A program made the translations under genes and the position numbers. A stretch of 18,264 bases of DNA from an uncultured bacterium (GTDB lineage: Bacteria > Verrucomicrobiota > Lentisphaeria > Oligosphaerales > Oligosphaeraceae), in contig URJM01000041.1 of the NCBI GenBank assembly GCA_900548225.1, forward strand, positions 1 through 18,264, read 5' to 3'. This document shows, in pieces, positions 1 to 6,010 of the stretch; position 1 is the stretch's first letter, and the number at the start of each line of letters is the position of its first letter. The notes beneath the pieces are model-generated. The model was not told where the DNA came from. It did not search any database and saw only the letters and a program-made list of their open reading frames with translations.

Positions 1-2
1 GG

Positions 3-359
3 ACTACGCGGGCAGCAGTCAAATTCCAGGAAGAAATGTCTAAGAAGGTTGAAGAGACAAGAGTCATTGCGGAAGACGCATTCAAAAAAAGCGATACTGG
101 ATGGGTTGTTGTCAAGGATACTAATACAGAGATTGGATATGCCCTCCTGACAGCACCTGATGCGAAGGAGAGGGAACAGCGTGCGATGACTGCCTATATG
201 GCGAACAAGGGCTATATGCCGGAGACATACGTCCAGGATGAATCTTTCTGGGAATCCAAGCTGGAGGAATACAGCAAGAACTGGCTGCACAAGGAGTATT
301 CTGCCGCCAAGCCAACAATAGACGACACATCATTCCTGGATTACACCTCCACCGACTAG
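3..359 (+). CDS. 3' end of an unrecognised gene (partial)
   Basis: The reading frame is open from the first bases of the window to the TAG at 357-359, so this is probably the C-terminal part of a longer protein. An internal ATG at 36 would give 107 residues, but the only purine-rich stretch ahead of it (AGGAAG, 28-33) is 2 bases from the ATG, too close to act as a ribosome binding site. The visible part begins with a charged, probably helical or coiled-coil stretch (KFQEEMSKKVEETRVIAEDA). A compact middle with WVVVKD follows, then a tyrosine- and tryptophan-rich tail (ESFWESKLEEYSKNWLHKEY). No signal peptide or membrane segment is visible. I do not recognise the family. Base composition is clearly more A+T rich than the genes from 991 onward, so it may have a different history from its neighbours. 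Confidence 0.6.
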   Translation, partial: TTRAAVKFQEEMSKKVEETRVIAEDAFKKSDTGWVVVKDTNTEIGYALLTAPDAKEREQRAMTAYMANKGYMPETYVQDESFWESKLEEYSKNWLHKEYSAAKPTIDDTSFLDYTSTD

Positions 360-762
360 CAAACTGCAAAAAAAAAGCACCTGAATCCAATGTCTATTCA
401 GACACCATGCTATAGCTAGACAATAGTGGATGACCCGGGGTCGTGGACTCATGCACAGAACGCTGGATTACAGCCGCATGAGACGCCATGGCCCCGACAA
501 TATTGCAATACCCTCCACTGTTCATATCATGCGGCAACACACATTGCATGGCATGGTAGCGATGATGCGACCGACACAATATCCGCAGGGCTTCCCCGAT
601 GCGGAACACTCCGCCTCTGAAACAGAAAGGCAAAAAAGCTGTTTCTGGATTTCGGGAAGAAAACTCTGAGGCATGTGCCGCTGGACATTACGGAGACGAA
701 GGAGCCAGGCGGGTGATAACCCCACAGGTGCAAAAAAACCGTGATTTTTTTCTTGTATTCTC
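360..762. other. Non-coding intergenic region with several inverted repeats
   Basis: No convincing gene lies here: the short open frames on both strands have low-complexity, cysteine/histidine/arginine-rich translations typical of chance. The stretch does contain perfect inverted repeats. They are CTGAAT/ATTCAG (381-386/396-401), GCCGCATGA/TCATGCGGC (473-481/527-535), a 10-bp palindrome TATTGCAATA (501-510) inside that loop, GCGGA/TCCGC with a 4-base loop (601-614), and GAAACAG/CTGTTTC (619-625/639-645). I see no signature of tmRNA, RNase P RNA, SRP RNA or tRNA. It may be a structured transcript, a regulatory region, or a decayed gene. Confidence 0.5.
368..401 (-). terminator. Possible minus-strand intrinsic terminator
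   Basis: Read on the minus strand, a 6-bp stem (CTGAAT/ATTCAG, plus-strand 381-386/396-401, 9-base loop) is followed four bases later by nine T residues (plus-strand A run 368-376). That is the layout of a Rho-independent terminator. The stem is short and has only two G/C pairs, and no convincing minus-strand gene lies upstream of it, so it could be chance or the end of a small antisense or non-coding RNA from 402-760. Confidence 0.3.
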
Positions 763-790
763 TTGAAATTCCCTTCGTTTTTACTATAAT
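763..790 (+). promoter_or_regulatory. Sigma70-type promoter of the RRM protein gene
   Basis: TTGAAA (763-768) and a perfect TATAAT (785-790) are separated by 16 bases, a near-consensus housekeeping promoter in a locally A+T-rich stretch. Transcription would start near 797 and leave a leader of about 195 nucleotides before the ATG at 991. It is by far the best-matching promoter in the window, consistent with an abundantly expressed small RNA-binding protein. Confidence 0.75.
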
Positions 791-796
791 TGTCTG

Positions 797-990
797 TGTT
801 AGTCGATAGAACTCCTGCCAGAGGGACTTGAGTTACAGGCGCATTCGTGTGTCTTCTCCCCTCCATTCTCTCCGCGAAGAACGTTCTCCGATTGAGCCAC
901 GAGGCTCCTTTCCTCTGCATGTCCCCGGGAAAGAGCAATCCACTGAAACGTTCGGGACACGAGAACCAGACAGGAGAAATCCCCTAGACA
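797..990 (+). promoter_or_regulatory. Long 5' leader of the RRM protein gene
   Basis: The leader of ~195 nt carries a 10-bp palindrome AGAACGTTCT (878-887) and a perfect hairpin GAGCC-acga-GGCTC (894-907). A ribosome-binding-like AGGAG at 972-976 is 14 bases from the ATG, farther than usual. Long structured leaders are known for cold-shock protein genes and for bacterial RRM protein genes in cyanobacteria. Control of mRNA folding, stability or autoregulation by the product is therefore plausible here, but that is inferred. Confidence 0.45.
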
Positions 991-1290
991 ATGAGCAAGA
1001 ATCTGTATGTTGGCAACCTGAGCTACGCCGTCACTGACGCCGAGCTCAACCAGCTCTTCTCCCAATTCGGCAAGGTTGACTCTGCGCGAGTCATCACCGA
1101 CCGTGACACCGGGCGTTCCAAGGGTTTTGGATTCGTCGAGATGGGAGACGACGCCGAGGCTGAGGCCGCCATCAACGCGATGAACGGCAAGGAAGACCAC
1201 GGCCGCACCCTGACTGTCAACGAGGCGAAGCCCCGCGAGCCCCGCGGTCCCCGCCCCCACGGCAACATGGGCTACAACAACTTCCACTAG
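991..1290 (+). CDS. RNA-binding protein with one RRM domain
   Basis: This 99-residue protein is almost entirely one RNA recognition motif. RNP2 is LYVGNL (residues 5-10) and RNP1 is KGFGFVEM (44-51), so the aromatic residues that stack on RNA (Y6, F46, F48) are present. The order is beta1, helix with ELNQLFSQFGKV (about 18-29), RNP1, second helix AEAAINAMNGKE (57-68), then beta4 and a short basic Arg/Pro/Gly tail (about 80-99) that could add RNA affinity. Small single-RRM proteins of this type occur in cyanobacteria (Rbp) and in many PVC-group bacteria, where they are often cold- or stress-regulated and bind single-stranded RNA in the cytoplasm. The gene is monocistronic, lying between a strong promoter (763-790) and a terminator (1309-1345). 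The ATG is chosen because the RRM begins immediately after it. Confidence 0.93.
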   Translation: MSKNLYVGNLSYAVTDAELNQLFSQFGKVDSARVITDRDTGRSKGFGFVEMGDDAEAEAAINAMNGKEDHGRTLTVNEAKPREPRGPRPHGNMGYNNFH

Positions 1291-1308
1291 TAGCTAGCCT
1301 GATCCGTC

Positions 1309-1345
1309 AAACGCCCTCCTCCCACACGGGACGGGGGGCGTTTTT
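1309..1345 (+). terminator. Intrinsic terminator of the RRM protein gene
   Basis: AAACGCCC (1309-1316) pairs with GGGCGTTT (1336-1343), and the stem runs straight into a T run (1341-1345). It lies 18 bases after the stop codon. This is the clearest Rho-independent terminator in the window. Confidence 0.85.
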
Positions 1346-1554
1346 GTATGTGGTGCAGGAGCATCCAGGGCAGCCACAGGACTGTAACCTCCGCGCCCCC
1401 CCTGAATGGGTGGATGGAAAAGATGCAGGAGTGCCGCGAAACAACGCAAAATGGGCATTACGGTATTGTGTTCGCTTGAGCGTCCTGGGAAAGCCTGGCC
1501 TTTTCAGGGTGCTTTCCACCTTCCCTCCACCAGCCTTCAACCACCCTCACATCC

Positions 1555-2532
1555 ATGAAAATCCATTGTCTTCTCCTTGTGTTGTGTGTCTCTGCCATTG
1601 TCCTGGGCTCGACACTCTCCGACAAGCGCGACTCCCTCGTCAACGGCGAGCAGGACTTTGCGCGCCTTCAGGCCACCATTGATTCCGAGACCGACCCCAT
1701 TCTTCGCAGGACAGCGTTGCGCCTGCTGGGGGATTGCGGGCAGGAGGCGGTGCCGTTCCTGAATGGAATCGTCCGCGGCGACGAAGATTCCCAGATGCGT
1801 TACAACGCCCTGCTTGTCCTATGGCAGCTCTGCGGCGAGGACGTGGATCCCGAATTGCTTGTCGAATGTCTTCACAGCAGCGAAACGAACGTCTGCGTAG
1901 TCGCCGCCTCCATCTACTTCAGCAAGAGGCCGTTGCCACCCGAGCGCCTTCAGCTTGCCCAGCAGATATTGAAGACCGCCGGCGACTCCCAGTTGCGCGC
2001 GATTCTCTCCCAGGTAACCTGGCCATTCCACCGCAATGTCCAGCTGCTGAAAAACCGTCCCGACTGGGACCATGAGGTCACCCTCATCCAGGATCATACC
2101 CTGCCGATGGACGGATGGGCCTTCTGCCTTGACCCTGACGCCAACATGCACCTGAACGAAGAGTGCTACAAGGAGGAGTTCGACGACAGCTCCTGGGCAA
2201 GAATCAGCATTGGCAAGCCCTGGGAGGACTTTGGCTACGACTACGATGGAATCGCCTGGTACCGCACCACCTTCGACGTCCCCCCGAAGCCAGAGGAATT
2301 CAACGCGGTGGAGCTTCATTTCGACAGCGTGGACGAGAGTGCCTGGGTATGGCTCAACGGCAGATACGTGGGCGTGCACAACATCGGCCCGACGGGCTGG
2401 AACGTCCCCTTCTCCCTTGACATCACGGATTTGGTTCGCTGGGGCGAGCCCAACCAGATTACCGTCCGCGTGCAGGACGTCTCCCATGCTGGCGGCATCT
2501 ACCGTCCTATCCACCTGCAAATCATGAAATAA
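1555..2532 (+). CDS. Exported HEAT-repeat / GH2-type jelly-roll fusion
   Basis: The 325 residues open with a signal peptide (residues 1 to about 19, hydrophobic core LLLVLCVSAIVLG). About 33-150 are alpha-helical HEAT-like repeats, with repeated patterns such as DPILRRTALRLLGDCG followed by AVPFLNGIV. From about 175 to the end is a beta-sandwich like the N-terminal sugar-binding domain of family 2 glycoside hydrolases. It shows WYRTTFDVP, then AVELHFDSVDESAWVWLNGR, and ends with a DITDLV..G.PNQITVRV pattern and GGIYRPIHL. No TIM-barrel catalytic domain follows, so it probably binds carbohydrate or a partner and does not cleave it. The gene ends 15 bases before the next one, which has a strong ribosome binding site, so the two are likely co-transcribed. 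The ATG at 1555 has no Shine-Dalgarno sequence, but it starts directly at the signal peptide. I know of no named family with this exact architecture. Confidence 0.85.
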   Translation: MKIHCLLLVLCVSAIVLGSTLSDKRDSLVNGEQDFARLQATIDSETDPILRRTALRLLGDCGQEAVPFLNGIVRGDEDSQMRYNALLVLWQLCGEDVDPELLVECLHSSETNVCVVAASIYFSKRPLPPERLQLAQQILKTAGDSQLRAILSQVTWPFHRNVQLLKNRPDWDHEVTLIQDHTLPMDGWAFCLDPDANMHLNEECYKEEFDDSSWARISIGKPWEDFGYDYDGIAWYRTTFDVPPKPEEFNAVELHFDSVDESAWVWLNGRYVGVHNIGPTGWNVPFSLDITDLVRWGEPNQITVRVQDVSHAGGIYRPIHLQIMK

Positions 2533-2534
2533 GG

Positions 2535-2539
2535 GGAGG
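2535..2539 (+). promoter_or_regulatory. Strong Shine-Dalgarno site
   Basis: GGAGG, inside a longer GGGGAGG, lies 8 bases before the ATG at 2548 and right after the upstream TAA. It is the best ribosome binding site in the window and fixes the start of the downstream gene. Most other genes here lack such a site. Confidence 0.8.
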
Positions 2540-2547
2540 AAACCACG

Positions 2548-5500
2548 ATGAAAAAGCGCATTCTCTTCACAATCTTCCTCCTCGCCCTCGCCACGGTGTT
2601 CCCTGCGGCGGGGATGCCTTTCGCCCCCGCCCCCGACGGCGCGGAAATCGTAGGTCTGTGGGACTTTTCCAACGCCGGAAGCCCTGCCCAGGACGGCAGT
2701 TCCAACAACTGGCCCGGGCGTGTCCTGGCGGGGCAGCCCGTGGAATACGCCCCTGGATGCTTTGCCTTCCAACCCTGCATTGACGAGGGCGACAAGGAGA
2801 AACCCAGCGGAATCTCGGTGTTCAGCCATGATGCATTGATTCCAGAGGGCGCGATGGCCTTCGAAATCTGGTTCAAATTGGACGAAGGCGTTAACGACCT
2901 GGAACGCAGCCGGTTCATGCTCTTCGACAAGAAAATCTACTTCTACAAGACTGACAAGCCCGACGGCAACGGCGGATACTGCCTCTATCTCGACCGCCTG
3001 GGCGAAAACGCCTACAGGATGACATCCTGGGTTGGCTTCGAAGACAAGTCGATGGAGGCCTCCACCGGGCGGCTGGCAATTCCCGCAGGGGAATGGCATT
3101 GCGCCGCAATGACCTACAATGGCGACGGCAGACTCTCCCTCTACCTGGACGGAACGAGCGTGCGCCAGGCGGAATTCCCCAAGGGATGCGGTTCGCTGGC
3201 CCAAAACAGGATTCCCCTGACCATCGGCGACCGCGCAGTCTCATACTATTCACCCTTCGCAGGACTGGTCGCCCAGGCCGCCCTCTACAAGGGCATCCCG
3301 GACCGCTACGGCCTCCAGCCTGCATTCGAAGTCCTTCCGGGGCGGGATGTCTTCTACCGCTTCGACAAATTCCCGGAAATCCGCCTGCGCCTCACCAATT
3401 CCACAGGCGCGGACTTCTCCGACATACGGATCTTCCAGGACGGCAGGGAACTTGCCTCAATGCGCCAGCCGGAACTGAAACGCGATGGACGGCTGGACTA
3501 CGAGGCAAAGGTGGACACCACCCTCAAGGCCGGCAGATACACCCACGAATTCCGCGTGGAGTTCAAGGCAAATGGAAAGACGGCGGACGCAAAGTGCCTC
3601 TTCACATACGACCTGACCCCGCGCCCGACCCCATACATGCCCGTGGTGATGTGGAACACGGCGGACGACTTGAATCTGCTGAAGGAACTGGGCTTCACAA
3701 GCGACATGGCGGTCCTGGGCTCCCATGACCGCGTCCTGGAGACGGGCGCCCCCGTGACGGCCGACGACAATTCGCGGCAAGCCCACGAATGCGAAATGCT
3801 CAACAGGCGCGCACGGCTTGGACTCCGGAATGTCTTCTGGATGATTCCAGGAGCCTGGCTCTCCAATAAACTCAAGGACGACCCCAAATACGCAAGGCTA
3901 AACCGCGACGGAAGGCCAATCCCGAACACCAATGCGGACGTCGTCCTGCCGGAGTTCAAGAAATTCGCGGAGAACGTGGGGCGCACGGTCGCGCTACAAT
4001 TCGGAAACTTCACCAGCGCCGAAGGAAGCCTAATACACTCCGAGGTGCGCGACAACTCGGAAATCTCCTTCCGCCCAGAAAACATCGAGGCGGCAAGGGA
4101 AGCGGGGGCGCCAATCCCCGACGCCGTCTCCAACAAGAAGGCGGTGGACTACCGCTCCCTGCCAGACTTCCCAGCAAACCGGGTCGTCCCCTCAGACGAC
4201 CCGATTCTGAAGTTCTACTCCTGGTGGTGGAAGCACGGAGACGGGTGGAACGAACTCCACTCAATCGTCTCCAGGGCAATCAAATCCACCGGGCGTGAGG
4301 ACATCTGGACCTTCTTCGACCCAGCGGTCCGCACGCCATCCGTCTGGGGCAACGGCGGCGACGTGGATGTCATCTCCCAGTGGACATACTCCTATCCCGA
4401 CCCCATCAAGGTCGGCGAGGCGGCGGACGAGCTCTTCGCCATGGCCGAGGGCAATCCCGGCCAGAAGGTCATGAAGATGACGCAGGTCATCTGGTATCGG
4501 GACCGGACCGCCCCCGTCGGCATGCTTCCGAAGGAGGAGTCCCTGCGGACCGAGTGGGAGAAGGACGTCCCCGACGCGAAGTTCGTCACCATCGCCCCGG
4601 ACCATCTCTCCATCGCCCTGTGGTCCATGCTTTCGCGCCCCGTGCGCGGCATCATGTACCATGGCTGGCACTCCCTGGTGGACCGGAACCATTCGTCGAA
4701 ATCATACTACAAATTCACCAACGGCGAAAGCGCCATGCGCCTCAAGGCACTGACAGGAGCCGTGGTGAAGCCCCTGGGTCCCATGCTGCTCGAAGTGGGC
4801 GACCGACAGGCCGACGTCGCCATGCTGGAGAGCTTCTCATCGCAAATCTACGCATCCTGCGGCAGCTGGGGGTGGAGCGACGGATGGGAGTCGGACGTGC
4901 ACCTGATTCTCCAGTGGGCCGGATACCAGCCCCGGATTGTCTACGAGGAGACCATCCGGAAGAATGGCCTTGACGCCTTCCGCGTGCTGGTCATGCCCAA
5001 CTGCGAGGTGCTTCCACAGGACATCGTCGACGCCATCCACGACTTCCAGAAGAAGGGCGGCATCGTGGTGGGAGACCGCCTTCTCTGCCCAGCCATCGTT
5101 CCCGACTACACCATTACGCGCTATAACCGCACCAAGACCGCCGACAAGGACAAGGAGAAGCTCCAGGAACTTTCCAAGGAACTCCGCAAGGCGCTCGACC
5201 CATACCTGCCGACCCCGTTCCGCACCAGCAACATGGACCTGGTGGGGCGCATGAGGCGGCATGGCACCTCCGACTACCTCTTCGTCATGAACGACAGGCG
5301 CACCTACGGCGACTACGTCGGGCAGTACCGCCTTGTCATGGAGGAGGGGCTCCCCAATGCGGGGCGAGTCTCCCTGGCGCGCACCGGGGGATTCGTCTAC
5401 GACCTCGTCAAACACATCCCCGTGAAGACAGCCACATCCGACGGCCTTTCCTGGGACGTGGAGCTTGGTCCTGGCGAAGGCGGCCTCTACCTGGCCACAT

Positions 5501-5802
5501 CCACCGCCCTGGAGGAAGTCCGCATCACGGCACCGGAGGAGGCCGCCCTGGGCGGGGAGTTCTCCTTCACTGTCGCAATCACGGACAAGGCGGGAAAACT
5601 CTCCGACGCCGTGGTGCCGCTGAGGGTCGACATCGCCACGCCCGAGGGTGAAACCGAAGGGACGGGCTACTACGCAGCCGTTGACGGGTTCCTCGAGGTG
5701 AAGGTGAATCCTGCGAAGAACGACATGCCTGGTGCCTGGACAATCCGCGTCCAGGACTTGGCGAGCGGAAACGACTCCGCCGCCACTGTCCAGGTGAAAT
5801 AG
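2548..5802 (+). CDS. Exported LamG-domain putative glycoside hydrolase
   Basis: This 1084-residue protein has a clear signal peptide (ILFTIFLLALATVFPAAG, cut near residue 22). Residues about 33-255 form a LamG/concanavalin-like beta-sandwich: GLWDFSN at its start, AFEIWFKLDEG, then IPAGEWHCAAMTYNGDGRLSLYLDG. About 270-355 is a beta-rich linker. From about 361 (TPYMPVVMW) to 740 is a region that reads like a glycosidase TIM barrel, with SLIHSEVRD (E499), FYSWWWKHGDGWNELH (W559-W561) and IMYHGWHS. About 756-860 resembles the glutamine-amidotransferase-like module that follows the barrel in GH42 enzymes (VLVMPNCEVLPQDIVDAIHD, then GGIVVGD). Residues from about 990 on form an Ig-like domain. The likely role is extracellular or periplasmic glycan cleavage. 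The family cannot be fixed by eye; a GH42-like clan A enzyme is the best guess, and E499 is only a candidate catalytic residue. It is probably co-transcribed with the HEAT/jelly-roll gene. Confidence 0.75.
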   Translation: MKKRILFTIFLLALATVFPAAGMPFAPAPDGAEIVGLWDFSNAGSPAQDGSSNNWPGRVLAGQPVEYAPGCFAFQPCIDEGDKEKPSGISVFSHDALIPEGAMAFEIWFKLDEGVNDLERSRFMLFDKKIYFYKTDKPDGNGGYCLYLDRLGENAYRMTSWVGFEDKSMEASTGRLAIPAGEWHCAAMTYNGDGRLSLYLDGTSVRQAEFPKGCGSLAQNRIPLTIGDRAVSYYSPFAGLVAQAALYKGIPDRYGLQPAFEVLPGRDVFYRFDKFPEIRLRLTNSTGADFSDIRIFQDGRELASMRQPELKRDGRLDYEAKVDTTLKAGRYTHEFRVEFKANGKTADAKCLFTYDLTPRPTPYMPVVMWNTADDLNLLKELGFTSDMAVLGSHDRVLETGAPVTADDNSRQAHECEMLNRRARLGLRNVFWMIPGAWLSNKLKDDPKYARLNRDGRPIPNTNADVVLPEFKKFAENVGRTVALQFGNFTSAEGSLIHSEVRDNSEISFRPENIEAAREAGAPIPDAVSNKKAVDYRSLPDFPANRVVPSDDPILKFYSWWWKHGDGWNELHSIVSRAIKSTGREDIWTFFDPAVRTPSVWGNGGDVDVISQWTYSYPDPIKVGEAADELFAMAEGNPGQKVMKMTQVIWYRDRTAPVGMLPKEESLRTEWEKDVPDAKFVTIAPDHLSIALWSMLSRPVRGIMYHGWHSLVDRNHSSKSYYKFTNGESAMRLKALTGAVVKPLGPMLLEVGDRQADVAMLESFSSQIYASCGSWGWSDGWESDVHLILQWAGYQPRIVYEETIRKNGLDAFRVLVMPNCEVLPQDIVDAIHDFQKKGGIVVGDRLLCPAIVPDYTITRYNRTKTADKDKEKLQELSKELRKALDPYLPTPFRTSNMDLVGRMRRHGTSDYLFVMNDRRTYGDYVGQYRLVMEEGLPNAGRVSLARTGGFVYDLVKHIPVKTATSDGLSWDVELGPGEGGLYLATSTALEEVRITAPEEAALGGEFSFTVAITDKAGKLSDAVVPLRVDIATPEGETEGTGYYAAVDGFLEVKVNPAKNDMPGAWTIRVQDLASGNDSAATVQVK

Positions 5803-5804
5803 CC

Positions 5805-5834
5805 GCCTGCCACGACAGGCCAAGGCGCCGGCGC
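5805..5834 (+). repeat. Small hairpin and GC palindrome after the LamG gene
   Basis: GCCTG/CAGGC (5805-5809/5816-5820) forms a short hairpin 2 bases after the stop codon. It is followed by the perfect palindrome GCGCCGGCGC (5825-5834). With the larger hairpin at 5848-5887, this makes the end of the transcript strongly folded. Confidence 0.45.
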
Positions 5835-5847
5835 ACTCCATGGCTCC

Positions 5848-5887
5848 GAGGCCGCCCGGGGAAACATCATCTTCCTTGGGCGGCCTC
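5848..5887 (+). terminator. Long stem-loop, probable end of the 1555-5802 operon
   Basis: GAGGCCGCCC (5848-5857) pairs perfectly with GGGCGGCCTC (5878-5887). Pairing continues inward with two G-T pairs to give about 16 bp around an 8-base loop (5864-5871). No T run follows, so it may act with Rho or as an mRNA 3'-end stabiliser and not as a classic intrinsic terminator. Confidence 0.65.
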
Positions 5888-5954
5888 ATTCACGGCAACC
5901 AGCCGGCAGTGGCAGGCCCGGGCCGTGCATTGCCAAGAGTCGGGCTTACATTAA

Positions 5955-5978
5955 CCAAGTTGCATTCAAGCCACTTGG
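5955..5978 (+). promoter_or_regulatory. 24-bp dyad, candidate operator
   Basis: CCAAGT (5955-5960) and ACTTGG (5973-5978) are the arms of a 24-base dyad in which 9 of 12 base pairs are symmetric, including internal GC/GC at 5962-5963 and 5970-5971. It sits 32 bases before the ATG at 6011, in the only long gap ahead of the cytoplasmic glycosidase genes. Size and position fit a dimeric transcription factor. No regulator gene lies in the window. Confidence 0.4.
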
Positions 5979-6010
5979 ATTGTCCCATCCACCACCCATT
6001 CCACCACCCT

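Noticed and set aside
430..938. Small open frames on both strands (430-669 plus, 394-633 minus, 522-938 minus)
   Set aside because: They lack ribosome binding sites and have cysteine/histidine/arginine-rich chance-like translations. The longest crosses the promoter and leader of the RRM gene.
1819..3204. 461-codon open frame on the minus strand
   Set aside because: It is antisense to the HEAT/jelly-roll and LamG genes. Its translation is Val/Gly/His/Glu-rich without recognisable motifs, as expected from the reverse of GC-rich codons.
4837..5889. 350-codon open frame on the minus strand
   Set aside because: It lies opposite the LamG gene, covers the hairpin at 5848-5887 and shows no domain. 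It is a shadow of the real gene.
5840..6010. 57-residue N-terminal extension of the GH106-like protein
   Set aside because: It starts inside the terminator-like hairpin, crosses the dyad, and translates to a Pro/His-rich string with no signal peptide. The family-like sequence begins right after 6011.
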